From positions 1,611,463 to 1,675,462 of the forward strand of contig NW_020194518.1 in assembly GCF_002865645.1 (NCBI RefSeq): a stretch of DNA of 64,000 nt, written 5' to 3'. Positions 11,977 to 23,879 of the stretch are shown piece after piece. A model generated the notes under the pieces. It was given only the letters and a program-made list of their open reading frames with translations, had not been told where the DNA came from and did not search any database. The position numbers and the translations under genes are program-made. Source of the stretch: Hyaloscypha bicolor E. Its lineage: Eukaryota; Ascomycota; Leotiomycetes; Helotiales; Hyaloscyphaceae. Within the stretch, counting starts at the first letter, position 1. Each line of letters starts with the position of its first letter.

Positions 11977-13160
11977 GATGTGTATGGAGGGGGGGTGAAA
12001 GGCTTGAGGATGAGGGTGAGAGCTACCTTGAGCTCGTTGAAAAGATATGAAGGAGAGTTGCCGGCCTCCTGCTCGATGTGGAAGATGAGTGGACTGAAGT
12101 CTGGAGAGCTGGACAGCATCGTGGGACCTTGCCCAGATATATACCTCCCCTACAGCAAAAGCACAGAAAGGCCGATTCGGTCCAGCCAGACCCATGGGGA
12201 AATCCCTTGAAACCCCAAAGCAGAATGCTCACCTAGACTTGCACACATGATGCGTCTAGCGGAGCGTCGAAAACGAGATCTTGGGCCCTTGGCTCCCTGG
12301 CTGTTGGGTTTCGGGCTTCCTACAATCGGACCGACGCTGCAACCTCGGCGACAGTTGGGAGAGGGAGCGTGCCTGTGGGGAATCGTGGCCGCAGTCCCCG
12401 ACTCTCCAGACCCCTCAGAGTGCCTGAAAGTGGAGAGCGGGAGGGGATGTTGGATGACGGAGAGGACCAGCGGCGTGGTTGGAGGTCGTGGAGGGGGGCG
12501 GACTCGGCTAGAGCACGCTCCAGTTCTGGGCTGCAGCGACCAGGGGTGGCAAAACTTACGAGAATTACTGTATATCACCCCCGGCTCAAAGCTCAAAGCT
12601 TCATCACGGTATGGATAACACCACGCCTGTACGGGCCCTATCAAGGGTCGACAGCGAATAGAGGCTCTCTAAAGCACCTGAGATTCCCTATGTTGGGGAT
12701 ATAAACGAGGTTTTGGGGTGGTGTTATCAACATCGAATGTACTTTAGCTTTCAACCAGGGAGGGGGGAAGAGTGTGGGGGCAATAATAAACGATTGGTAA
12801 TGGGCTTACGCATTATTACATCATAATAGGCTTCCCATTGTTATAGGCTTCCTATTATTATTACACTTTGTTTATATAAGATTTGTATAAGTTCAATGCA
12901 AAAAGTATAATAGTCGCAGCTATAAGCAAGAGTTTGAGCATCTTCAATAGAGCATACTACTTCTAATCCTGCGAAATAAATGTTAGTTGCCACCCGTTTA
13001 CCGGGGTTTTATTAGCGAGCTGGCGGAATACCAATCATCTGACTTGATTCCAGCTTTCTTGCTCCGTATATGCAGATAAATGCAGTACTGTACTGGTACT
13101 GCACGGGTTACATGTCAAGACCCCTGTGCAGAGTATTGCAGGATTTCCCCTTCGGGCAAG
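11977..13160. other. Upstream region of the sugar transporter
   Basis: This 1.2-kb stretch has no convincing coding frame. The first 700 bp are GC-balanced and likely hold the transporter leader and promoter. From 12780 to 13000 it becomes AT-rich (runs such as CATTATTACATCATAATAGG). Confidence 0.4.
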
Positions 13161-13411
13161 ATTGCTCCCCTTTGAAAAGAAAACGCCACCAGACCCGCAA
13201 TACCACAACGCATCATAGGCTCGAGGTGTTATTGATAATTGTTCCGTAATGGGGTGGGCGTAAATATGGCATCCCTAGCAGTGCAAAATTGCTCCCCTTT
13301 GGAAAGAAAACGCCACCAGACCCGCAATACCACAACGCATCACAGGCTCGAGGGTGTTGTTTATAATTATTCCGTAATGGGGTGGGCGTTAATATGCCGC
13401 CCCTAGCAGTG
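13161..13411. repeat. 127-bp tandem duplication
   Basis: Two head-to-tail copies, 13161-13287 and 13288-13411, both begin ATTGCTCCCCTTTG and end CCCTAGCAGTG. They differ at about ten positions, so the duplication is not very recent. No coding content is visible. Confidence 0.85.
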
Positions 13412-14957
13412 ACTGTCGTGTGAGGAAGCTGTGGAAGTGTGGATGCAGAACCGAAGGCAATAAATACAGATCGAGCAGGAAACCCGTTTACGTTCGCTGT
13501 GCCTCGTGCGCCAGCGGCAAAACCGTCCCCACAAAAGCACCGAATGGCGGGCAGCAAGTAGTTGCGAGGGCGCGGGCCACTCCTGCGGCTTCAAGTCGGC
13601 GCTACAGGGGCCGCGATCGTTATCTGCGCCGGGCGCCCGTGTCGAGTGGGTAGCGACCGGTAGCGACTGGTAGCGACAGCTAGCGAGATCTCGCAACTAC
13701 AGCCGCGCCGGGGTCTTCGCGCCCCGCTAGTCCGCATCCCGTCAAGCGTCGGCTGCTCTGCGGCCACCGCCTCCCAAGTCGAGAAGCATCGCAAGGCTTC
13801 GTGGTGCAACTGGCTCCCTCTTCCGTGCCTCCTTGCGAGTCCGCGACCGGCCAAGCGCTCAAAGAAGTCTCGTGGCATCGCTTCGTACTGTACGAAGTAG
13901 TGCCATTTTCAGCTCGCCGGCAGGTGTGCACCACTTCGCGTCGAGTCGTCGACGAGTGGAGCGAAAAGGACCGCGAAAATACGCCCTCTGGGGCATCTGG
14001 GCCTCGGGGGCCTGGGCAGCGACAAGGTGGTCCCGCGGATCGCGGCCGGCGGTGACAGCAAAGTCTTGTCATCGTGGCTTTCTTGCTTTTGGGATCTGGA
14101 GGCTGAAAATGGCTGAAAGGCGGGGTAACGTTGCCAATCTTGGCTGCAAGAAACAAATCTGACCCAGCGTGTTGGTATGGCCCTAATAATGAGACACAGG
14201 AGGATTAATAAGCAGTCAAACTCTCGATTGATGAAGCAATCTATTTGGCTTCAACGAAAACCGGGAGGATGGAATCGGGTCTGGAAGGCGGACGTGTGTG
14301 GACGGAGGCCAGAAATTGAGGACCGCTCCAGGTTCCACGAGTCAGTCGTTTCAGGAGCAAACCCCCGAGATTACTCGAGCGCAACCTCGGGATGTCCGCC
14401 GTTCTTCAGCGTCTGGAACTTCCGCTTCGTGACAAATATCGACGTACGCCGCGTCGCCGTCGAAGAAAACTTTCTCTTCGTAACTTAAGACATAGCTGTC
14501 AGCCTGTCGCCGTCCCAAGTGGAGTGTCCGGCGGCTTAGCTACGATCGTCGTTTCTTCCACTGGTTTTCTAGTCTCCTGACCTCGCGTTTCTAGCCCGCA
14601 ATCAAGGAAACCGGATTTAAAACCCGCTACTGCGGTTTTCAAGTCACGAGTGTCGACTTCGACATCTGCTTTCGTATCTTCGTATTTGAATTTTTTGGTC
14701 GCGTACAGTTCCCATATTCTGCTCTCTATGGTCCCCGTCGACGTCGCACGACATGAAGTCGGTTCTCAGGGGCTGACAAAGTGGCGAGGGTCAGGCAACT
14801 CACTGGCATTGACCCTCCACGCTGCGCTCGCAGAAGATGAAAGGGATATGCGGTTGAGGTTAGAATTGTTGTTTAAGCATTGAGTGTTGTCTGTTTAAGA
14901 ATTTTTGTAGTTCGAAAATTTTCTTGCGCGTGAATTTTCGGTCACGTGCTTCGGCAC
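13412..14957. other. GC-rich intergenic stretch, no supported gene
   Basis: Open frames occur on both strands but none has recognisable motifs or a consistent exon structure. A short GGTAGCGAC-type repeat (about four copies) lies at 13645-13690. The stretch may be relic coding DNA. Confidence 0.35.
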
Positions 14958-14996
14958 TAGTTCGCCAATCTCAAGGAGAACAGCGTAAAAGCAGCC
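14958..14996 (-). repeat. Copy 1 of a dispersed 39-bp coding-like repeat
   Basis: On the minus strand it reads GCFYAVLLEIGEL. It matches 18126-18164, which reads GCFYTALLEIGGL, with about 80% base identity in the same orientation. It lies 180 bp downstream of the stop codon of the HET gene. It is probably a fragment of a paralogous coding sequence. Confidence 0.6.
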
Positions 14997-15178
14997 TTCG
15001 ATCCCGTAATTTCGACGCATTGTCTGATTTACTATGTGACACTGTACTAAATAGTAGTAAATGTTTAATTTGATTCGACATAAATTCTACCTAAGCTATA
15101 TAAGACGTAGAAGCGGACTCGGCTTTTATGGCCATGACTGGAGGCCATGATGGCCGAGCTTGAATTGCTTCTCACACG

Positions 15179-17374
15179 TCAACATAACCCAATCTCTTGA
15201 GCTTCGCACATTCCGTTGCTCAGCACTTCGCTACCCATAACGCCTTGAACATAGCATTCCCCCACCATAATATACGAAGAGCCACGAGGCTTTAGAACAA
15301 ACGGTGTCTTCGCCCCAAGGGGGACCCAAACCTCGTAGATATTCGACTCATCCGTATACGCCTCGGGATACACAGCATCCATTTCATCCCACCTCACTCG
15401 AACGTGAGGCCCCATTACGGAGGGTCCAAGGCCAAGATATCCTCTCTGCGTTTCAAACACGCAGCGATTATTGCACACTGACTGAGCGGCTCGTTGGAAC
15501 CGTTGGTACATTGGCATGGGCTCGGAATTTTTGCTACCATTGGATTCCTGCCACCCCCTATACTCGTGAGAGGCTTGGCCGCCTCCATTGTAGTTGACAT
15601 GCTTGATCTCGTCCCCCACTAGGTCCATCGCGTTGGTGTGTGGCCTTCCATCCTGCCGAGAGCGCTCCTCACCCAGGCGCAACCTCATGTCCCCGGCCCT
15701 CGCAAATCGGAGCTTCGTGAACTCCGAAAAGGCCCTCTCGTGAGCCCCAACGTCCGGTTCGAGGCCCCATCTACCAAGGCCGGCCGTGATAACCATGGAA
15801 AACGCGGCCTGGATAGAGTAAGACTCGATATATGGGGCACGAGTCTGGGCCGCACCCGAGTAAAGGTGCCAGAGGCGGTCGACGTAAGTGGGAATATCGC
15901 GGGCCGATGGCGTAACCGACAGATCATCCCAGCCGAGGCTTGGATGGATGATGGCAATACGATCCAAGAATATTGCTTTCATTCTGAGCATCTCATTCTC
16001 TACCGTGAAGTCCTGGTATTCCGATGGACCGCCGGCTGCAAGCCCACGTATTTTATAAAGCGGCACAATGAAACAGTTTCTGAAAGTTAGTATCCAACTC
16101 GGGAATGATGTCCTTTCCATTTCGAACCGAGAGAGGCTTTCATGGAAGACGTGCGACAAGCCGTCCAGTCCATCCTCCCGTAGGATCTGCCCAGAAGCGC
16201 CAAGCAGCACATCCTTCAAAGACCTGGAATAATCCGGGACTAGCGTGTCTTCCTGTCGCAGAAAAGCAAAGACCTTGTCACGAGGGTCAGTTGCAAAGAA
16301 TCCGCGGGTTTGTTCTAGCCTAGTCATCAAGCTCGTGCTTGGTGCGGCGAGACTGCGTATATAAATTGCGTTGGAGATTCCTCGGTCTGTAATCATTTTG
16401 TCACGGATGGCCTCGCGTGCTCGGAACGCACAGAGAGCCGAGAGCTCAATGGCTAGGAAGGTGGTTCGAGACTGTCCACATAAGACGAGGCAGTTGTCGT
16501 TGGCTTGGATTTCCTGAATGATCCACGTTCGACAGAAATATGGGAGCTCAAAGAACCGGAAGAGGGACTCCCGTCCGCTCGAGCCTTGGTCTGGGAGTGA
16601 GGAGAGCGGGATGGAGTCTGCCAGCACGCGGAGATCGTAACTTCGTGGAGTATTCGGGAGTGAGTACTTTGCTGCCAAGCGATTCATCAAGGCCACGGCT
16701 ACTTCGTCTCTAGCATCCTTCGGTCCGAGCTAAACAAGGACGTGATGCGCTCGTTCGTATATATCTCGCATTATCTGCACCTGCGCAGAACGTTCTGCGT
16801 GATCTTCCTGGTTAATGCAGATGGCGTCTGCTCAAAGGACCCTTCCATTAGCTGGTGACCTAATGCACTGCAGCGCAGTGTAGAGGTTTCTCGTGACCTT
16901 GAAGGGGATTCCGTCGAGGAATATCTTGGCTTGTCCCCATGCGTCTCCCCACACGTAGGAAATCGCCTCGTACTGGATTCCATGGTCGATATTGGCGGTA
17001 AACAGAGAACAAGATAGGGCTTCGTCACCCTGGCCACGCTGCAGGCGGATGAGTCGTACGGAGCGACCTGGCGGAAGCCGAGAATAGGTAAAGACATTCG
17101 GTTTATCAACCCAACGTCTGAATGTGTAGGCGCCAGGGCTTTCTAACGGCTCTTCTACCTTGGGCCACCTTTGATCCCTAGGAACATCTGGGTATTGTGT
17201 GTACCGGCAGGGAGTGAAGCTTGGGAAGAGAAACTTTGCCTCGTTATAAGGATAAGGCGGCTGAACCGCGTTGGAGCTATCTTTATCACGGCCTTGAATC
17301 AAGGATGTTCTAGCGTCATCCATTGTTATAACGGTGCTAGAGCCCCCAGAAGCGAGACCTGAAACTGATTTCAA
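15179..17374 (-). pseudogene. HET-domain gene disrupted by two Trp-to-stop changes
   Basis: One continuous frame of 732 codons, stop included, runs from 17374 to 15179 and is broken only by two in-frame stops. The N-terminal half has the HET core: YEAISYVWGDAWG, then ALQCIRSP, then a TGA at 16832-16834 where the family has Trp, then ADAICINQEDHAERS...QVQIMRDIYERAHHVLV, then a TAG where the family has WLGP. The C-terminal half keeps the typical FVLKPRGSSYIMVGECYVQGVM ending split around the usual spacing. HET proteins trigger vegetative incompatibility. Both stops are G-to-A changes in TGG; the TAG is in the RIP context (CpA to TpA on the other strand), the TGA in a CpC context. No frameshift is seen, so inactivation looks recent. 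The alternative is read-through or a sequencing fault. Confidence 0.85.
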
Positions 17375-18107
17375 CTTTTACTGTACGCCTTTTCTTTTGA
17401 AAGTTCGAAGGCTTCGTGCAAGCAGGAGGCTACAGTAGTTAAGGCAGGTGCGGGGTTGTTTTGCTCTAACCACAAATCATCAGCAGGTTCCACTGGCCAA
17501 CCGGGCAGACCCACTTTCCGCCCAAGCCAAAGTTTGACTTTAATATTAACTTCTCAATTATTAATATAATTTTATATGTTTGTATTTTTTGGCTAAACAA
17601 TATATTCTTTAATTGAATCTTAATATTTTAAAGCACAAGATATTATTAATGTGACGGCTGGTGTCACATGGTTGATTTCGGCCATAGGGGTTCGTTTTAG
17701 CTAAGGTTCCAAGCTATGGTTCAAAGCAAGCTCGGGTTCCAAGCTCGGCCTTTCAGTGGTCTTGGCCGTACCTACTTATCCACTGCCACACCTCACTCCT
17801 TCTCTCCTTAGCTTTAGATTTTATAGGACATTGGAATCATAGATCTTTGAGCATCGTTCTATTGCTTTATTCCTGCCGTCACAATTAATGTTATTTATAA
17901 AACTAAGTTCTTAATTATATATTTTGAATTTTAATACTATATGAAAGAATAATTAAAAGAAACCCTTTTATAAATATTCCTATAATTGAGAGACATATTA
18001 TTAGCAAATAAAAAAATCAATTTTTATAAAATTTGATTAATTATTAGTATTATAAATAGCGAGAGAAAAATCAGTTTTTGGCTTGAGCGGAAACTAGGGT
18101 TTGGCAG
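17375..18107. other. AT-rich intergenic stretch
   Basis: This is the region 5' of the HET pseudogene. From 17540 to 18060 it is AT-rich with words such as TTAATATTAA and looks RIP-worn. No gene is seen. Confidence 0.45.
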
Positions 18108-18370
18108 TCAGTAAGTGAACCCTTCTAGTCCGCCGATCTCAAGAAGAGCAGTGTAAAAGCAGCCACAATTTCGGCCTCGCCGACTCACACTTCTTATACA
18201 ATACTCGTCAATACCCACAAAATGCCACGTACTCTCTAAACATCCGGCAAAACAACTCCAACTGGTACTTCTCCCCAACAAACGGTATCCCGCAACTGGA
18301 ATCTCGCCCCTCACAACCAGCACATCACCCTTCCCCAGGCGGCCGCAATCGACATCCCATGCAGCCCCCC
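18108..18370 (-). pseudogene. Coding relic resembling the C-terminal end of a HET-type protein
   Basis: The minus-strand frame begins LGKGDVLVVRGEIPVAGYRL and ends GCFYTALLEIGGLEGFTY. The KGD-V-L-V-V...IP layout resembles the last segment of HET-domain proteins, where a hydrophobic strand precedes a GECYVHG-type ending, but the frame seems to shift inside. It contains the second copy of the 39-bp repeat of 14958-14996. Its missing 5' part would lie where the Helitron region now starts, so truncation by insertion is possible. Confidence 0.35.
18126..18164 (-). repeat. Copy 2 of the dispersed 39-bp coding-like repeat
   Basis: It matches 14958-14996 in the same orientation, about 3.1 kb away, on the other side of the HET pseudogene. 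Confidence 0.6.
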
Positions 18371-18440
18371 ATAATGGATTAGCGTATAATAATAATGTAA
18401 TAACGCATTTTTCTCCATTACTTCTTTATATTGAGCTACG

Positions 18441-18720
18441 TTCGGACCACCCTTAACCGGTTGGCTCCCGGAACTCCTGGAAAAAAACTGGTCACGTGAG
18501 GAACACCAGAATCGCCCCCTTCTAGGGAATCGCGCATCAGAACGCGATTACGTCTAAATCCTTAGAGCTTAGCTTAGGATTATAGAGAGAATACTCGAGT
18601 ACCTTTCTCTATATTTTAGTAGTTCTGAGATGCAAGGGGCTTTTATTATAATTTTTTAAAGCTCGGGGGAAAATCTAAAGCTAGCGGTTCCGTAGAAGGC
18701 ACTAAGAAAAGAAATCCTGA
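18441..18720 (+). repeat. Helitron leader block, copy 1
   Basis: This block precedes the RepHel frame and runs from CGGACCACCCTTAACCGG through AAAGCTCGGG. A diverged direct copy occurs at 23556-23830. It probably contains the transcription start of the element. Confidence 0.7.
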
Positions 18721-18758
18721 CCTTATATTACTTTTCTCTCTTTCTTCTCTTTATTACT

Positions 18759-21700
18759 ATGGATCCTCCCCGCTTTTATACTTCCTGTAGGCAAAACCGG
18801 CCTGCTTCTGACTTTATTACAGAGCGGGCTAAGCCATATAAAACTTGCTCTCACTATCGAGTTTATATCCTTCCCCTTTTCTGGCTTAATTAACCAGTTA
18901 ATAGGCCCGAAATACTACTAATTATACCCAGCGGCGCCCTGCCTTACAAGAACTCGATCCGAATACCCTCCCTACCTTCCGGCAATAATAACGGTCGATT
19001 ATAGACGTCTCTGCGGACGAGCCAGCCCTATAGTACTAGTAATGGATCCGTTAACTGTCCGTTGCGGCCCTAGTTTATATTATAGAGGACCCTCCTACCG
19101 ACCTACCTACTATACGGCCTCCTGCCTTCCTCTCCCGCTTCCGGCCAGCTCCCGTATATATAACTGGTCCGCTTACAGGTTACTATATAGCTTGCGGAGC
19201 TCTTTATTTTGGCTATACGGATAATTGCTTTAAGGCCTATTATAAGAAGGGCGACGTAATACTTCCTCTGATCCGCAAGCCTCCTCTATACCTCTCTTAC
19301 CTCTTTACGGGCAATAACCCGCTCTATTAGGCCTTCTAGACAAATATCCGGGTATATAATTATACTTTTGCCTTTATATTAATTAGCTATAAGAAGGATA
19401 CCCGGATTGACTTCTCCTGTAGGATCTAGTACTTTCAGATCTATGGCGAGCTCTTCCACTTCCAAGGCCCGCTATAGCCCGCTTTATATACCAAACCCTC
19501 TTTTATATAGCTCTTCTTTTATGATCCGCTCTTTATAACTAATATACGGGCTACTAACTTCCCTTACTTAGATTATATAGTTCTTTTATAGCTTACGGAT
19601 ATACTTACGGATTATAATCCGTTTATTACGGTCTATAAGATAGCCTATAAGTATCTTGTAAGCTAGTAAACCGATTTCCGGATTTTACTTAACCCGCAAA
19701 TATACTTAATTCTTGAGTCGGGTACTAATTATTATTATAAGAACCTCCTAACGAGCAATGAGGTTATAGCCCTTATCCCGGACGAGTATATGGATATAAG
19801 CCACTGCAATCTGGTATTTATGGTCCGTAAGGCAGGCTGCAAGTATCCGCAAATATATATGGTTAATATTATATATATAGCATATATACCACTCTATTAT
19901 GTCTTGCTTTTCCCGTACGGCGACCCGGGCTAGTACTACGGTTTGTAGTTATAGGACCATAATAGGACCCGTTAGCGGATATGACTAGAGTAGCAGGTCT
20001 TTTACTAGTACTACCTCTATATTTGTCTGGCTTTCTTCCTGCTCTTTTATACTAGCTGCCTCTTTTAGTAGTATATTATTAATACGTATATTACCTGCAA
20101 GACTATCTCGCTTGACTAGCTCTGCTTATACTAGCAAAATATCCGTACGGATATATATATAGGACTTATAGATACTCTAATTCGTAAGGATGTCTATACG
20201 GGTAATATTAGCCGTTGCTTTATCCTCTCGTTAAGCTTTACGGGCAGTAATTACTTTATATAGTAGCTCTTTTAAGACTTAATGGCTATTATATAATACT
20301 TTAGTAAGCCAAGCTTCTTTATTACCTTTATGGCTAACCCGTACTAGCCTGAGATTACAGATTATCTCTTAAACGGGTAGTAAGCCATTAATTATCCGGA
20401 TCTCCTTTGCCGGGTCTTTATATTAAAGATAAGAGAGCTACTTGCGGACCTAAAGAATTACCTTTTCGGACTATATATAGGCCATATATATACGATTAAA
20501 TACTAGAAGTATAGCCTCCCGTATATATATCTGCTCTTATTCCTTAGGAGGGAAGCCGTCTTCTTAACTCCCGATTTAGTTAATAAAGTTGTTTATACCG
20601 AGCTCCCAGACCCGTTATAGGATCCTATAGGCGAACTTATAACCATAGTAACTAGTTAGATATCTTACGGACCATATAGCCTTAAAGATAATCCGAAAGC
20701 CCCGTATATAGTCCGTAAGATACCTATAGCCCCGCTTATATACCAGAAGAGGTTCCCTAAGGCATTTGCGGCTATAATAATTATCTATAAAAATGGGTAT
20801 TCCGAGTACCGGTACCGGAATAATGGCTATATGTTTATGGTCCGCAAACCAGGCTTTCCAGGCCAGGAAGTCGTCCGTAATAACCGCTAGGTCATTCTAT
20901 ATAACCCGTATCTCCTCCAGAAGTTCCGCTCCTATATTAATATCGAGATTTGCGCTTCCGTATAAGTAATCAAGTATATCTATAAGTATATCTATAAAGA
21001 AACAGACCATATAACTATTATAATCTCAGAAACGGATAATAAGATTATCTAATACCTTTAAGCTCGGTATATAGGCCCTATAGAGGCTTTCTGGTACCTG
21101 TTCGAGTACCTAATATACCAGGAGTTCCCTCCGGTCTAGTACTTGGTAATCCACCTCCCTGGGTAGTATACGGTCTGCTTTACGGACGACCTCTTACCCG
21201 AGCAAATTACGGACCGGGCCGTAAATGCCCGTTTAACCTTAATAGCTTTCTTTAAGTATAATATAATATATAAGAACGGCCGCTAGTACCTCTACTACAA
21301 GTTCCTATAGTACTTTATATAGGTTACCAAGACCCGGATATAGAAGCCCTATAAGCGAGGGTATAATATTAGCCATATTTACTACTATAGCCCAGTTTCG
21401 GGCAAGCGGTTCTACTTATGGCTCTTACTAATAGTTATATACGGTCCGTAGTCCTTTAATGAGCTATATTTGGTCGAGAGTATCCGTTATCCTATATACT
21501 ATACTACCTGTATTACCTATAGCTTGGCAGAGAATAATTAGAAGTAGTTCTAGTACTTTAATAAGGCTATTTTATTAATAACCGGCCATGATTTACGGAC
21601 GCTCTTTCTTATAGGTATCCGCTAGTAGCTAATTACGGATATATAAGCGATCTGGAACCGGTATAAGGAGTATTTCTATAATAACTTGGCCCGCAAGCTC

Positions 21701-23330
21701 GCCTACAACCCGTTAATTGACTTCCCGCTACCCTTAGTTAATCCTTACTATAATTACGGCCTCTTTTTACTTGGTCTTGGCCTTACGGATCTCTAGTAAA
21801 TATTTACGGATATTGCCCTGCCTGAGAATATCTTTAATTAGATCATAAGCTACCGTATGGCTAATCTGCAGGTCGATTATACCTATAAGATATTACTGGC
21901 GACCGTAATACAAGCCTAGCTAAACGTAGACTAGTACTCTTGCTTCTAGATAATTATGGTAGTAATTACGGACGATTTGCAGACGGCCTACTTCTATTTA
22001 CAAGGCCCGGGCGGGACTAGTAAGACGTTCCTTTATAAGACCCTCTATTACTATTACCGTAGCCAAAGTAAGGTAGTCCTATATATAGTATTAACGGGTA
22101 TTATAGCTCTCCTTTTCCCGGACAGACGTATATCTTATTTCTAGTTCCGGATCCCGCTCGAGCTTAATAAGTCGTCCGTAAGTATGATTACTAAGACGAG
22201 CCGGCTCGGGGCACTCTTGTAATCTATAGACCTAATTATCTGGAATAAGGTACCCATATAGTACAAGTACTACTTTGAGATAGTATACTAGCTAATGGTC
22301 GATTTACGGTCGGTTGCGGATAATATTCTCTTTAGAGGAATACCCGTAATTCTCGGGGGGAACTTTGCCCAGATCTTACTAGTAGTCCTATATGATTCGC
22401 AGGCTAATATGGTACGGACCTGCTTATAGCAGATATAGATCTGGCTATGGCTCTATTAGTTATTATTACGGATTAATATACGGGTCCGTAATAACCCGTC
22501 TAAATAGGATTTTATAGACTAGATTAGTTATCTATTATACGACCTGTTCTTGAATAGACAGATTATACTCCCGCCTTTTATTCCGTATACCTAGTTAGTT
22601 ACGGACCTGATTAATTACGTCTACCTGTGAGAATAACTCTTGCGGGCCCCGTATAACTACCGGGCCTTTAGTAGACGGGCAATCCTATTAATCCTGAATA
22701 ATATGGTCCGCAAGCTTAACTAAATAATCCTGGATATACTCCCTGGCCAGGAACGGACGTATTTCGTAATAGATTCGGCTAATATAAATAAGGCAGATCC
22801 TGAGATTACAGAATTACTACTAGAGGTCTTATAGAGTATCTATTTACCGGGTCTACTTCTTTCTAAGCTATGACTCAAGATTAATATACCCGTAATACTC
22901 TTATGAAATCTCTATCTGTAGGAAGGGCTATATAACGGGTTACGGATATTAATATATAGCTTTAGGAGATTCTTAATTCGGGTATAGCTACTAGGTAGTG
23001 ACTTTAACGGCCAGTTATGGACGATTCCATGGATTAAGCTCTAGTCTACGGATTAGTAACTGTCTTTTATGCTCTCCCGTAAGCAGTTTCTACTTGCTTT
23101 ATCCTTTATAATAACTATTAATAAGTTATAGGGCTAGTTATTTGAGGTAGTAGGGGTGGATTTATAGTTCCCGGTCTTTTCTTATGGCCAGTTCTATATA
23201 GCAGCCTTACGAGTAACCTTATAGGCAGGGCTTTATATTCTTTTATCCCCTAATATAAACCGTACGAGTAATATAGTATACCCAGAAATATTATAAGGTC
23301 TTACTTAGCTTTTAACTTACTTATAGCTGA
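18759..23330 (+). pseudogene. RepHel (Helitron replication initiator-helicase), full-length but dead
   Basis: Reading through stops gives a full RepHel protein. It starts MDPPRFYTSCRQNRP (an N-terminal Cys-rich domain common in fungal Helitrons). The Helitron_like_N region shows LSLSFTGSNYF and KPSFFITFMANP (about 20225-20340). The HUH motif should read LPHxH, but LPYIY is found (20519-20530), which fits His-to-Tyr by C-to-T. The Pif1-type helicase has Walker A GPGGTSKTFLY (22004-22033), the GIPVILGGNFAQI block near 22340, INKLxG near 23110 and a VYPEIL end near 23280. Dozens of in-frame TAG/TAA codons make it non-functional. Confidence 0.9.
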
Positions 23331-23448
23331 CTTTATATATTTATGGGCTATTTTTCTTCTTATATTATTTATAAAGGGTCCGTAAAGAATCCGTACCTGA
23401 TTTATATACTTAGCTAAAAGCCTTTATTATATTCCAAACTTACTCGGA

Positions 23449-23533
23449 ACAAGTTTAGGGCAAAATTATTACTAGCCCCGGAGCTTATATAGGGCCGCTA
23501 GCAATAATTTTAGCGAAGCGGCCCTAAACTCGT
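23449..23533. repeat. 85-bp near-palindromic element, copy 1
   Basis: Arms ACAAGTTTAGGGC and GCCCTAAACTCGT flank a second inverted pair, AAAATTATTACTAGC and GCTAGCAATAATTTT. The whole could fold into a long stem. It sits at the right end of Helitron 1. Confidence 0.85.
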
Positions 23534-23555
23534 CCTTTTCTATATTGTCCTATAT

Positions 23556-23870
23556 TCGGACTATCCTAAGCGGTTGGCTCCCAGTACTCCCTGGAAAAAG
23601 CGGGTCACGTAAGGAATACTAGAATCTCTCTCTTCTAGGGAATCGCGCATTGGAACATAATTACGTCCAAATCCTTAGGGCTTAGCTTAGGATAAGAGAG
23701 GAGAAGCTCAAGTATCTTTCTTTATATTTTAGTAGTTCTGGAATGCAAGGGGCTTTTATTACGATTTTTTAAAGCTCGGGAGGGGGCGAGGGAAATTCTT
23801 AAGGCACTGGCTAGCTCTCAAGGCTTCCAAAAATACAGGTCACGTGAGGAACACCAAAACTTCCATATAT
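23556..23870 (+). repeat. Helitron leader block, copy 2, with partial second leader
   Basis: Bases 23556-23830 repeat the Helitron 1 leader (GCGGTTGGCTCCC ... AAAGCTCGGG). They are followed by a copy of the start of the Helitron 2 leader (AAAATACAGGTCACGTGAGG, then GAACACCAAAACTTCC), which also occurs near 26949-26998. It is followed by low-complexity DNA instead of a RepHel frame, so this is a truncated or non-autonomous Helitron copy. Confidence 0.7.
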
Positions 23871-23879
23871 TACATACTA

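Larger units (their letters stand above)
18441..23533 (+). mobile_element. Helitron 1, autonomous type, RIP-degraded
   Basis: The element has a leader block (18441-18720), one RepHel reading frame, and an 85-bp hairpin near its right end (23449-23533). The leader recurs at 23556-23830, and the hairpin recurs at 26830-26914. Most CAG, CAA and TGG codons are now TAG, TAA or TAG, while CpG is kept. The exact 5'-TC and 3'-CTRR ends could not be fixed, so the boundaries are approximate. Confidence 0.75.

Noticed and set aside
10600..12195. Longer transporter starting at MGLAGPNRPFCAF
   Set aside because: The extension is unlike transporter N-termini; the ATG at 11976 gives the usual short cytosolic start.
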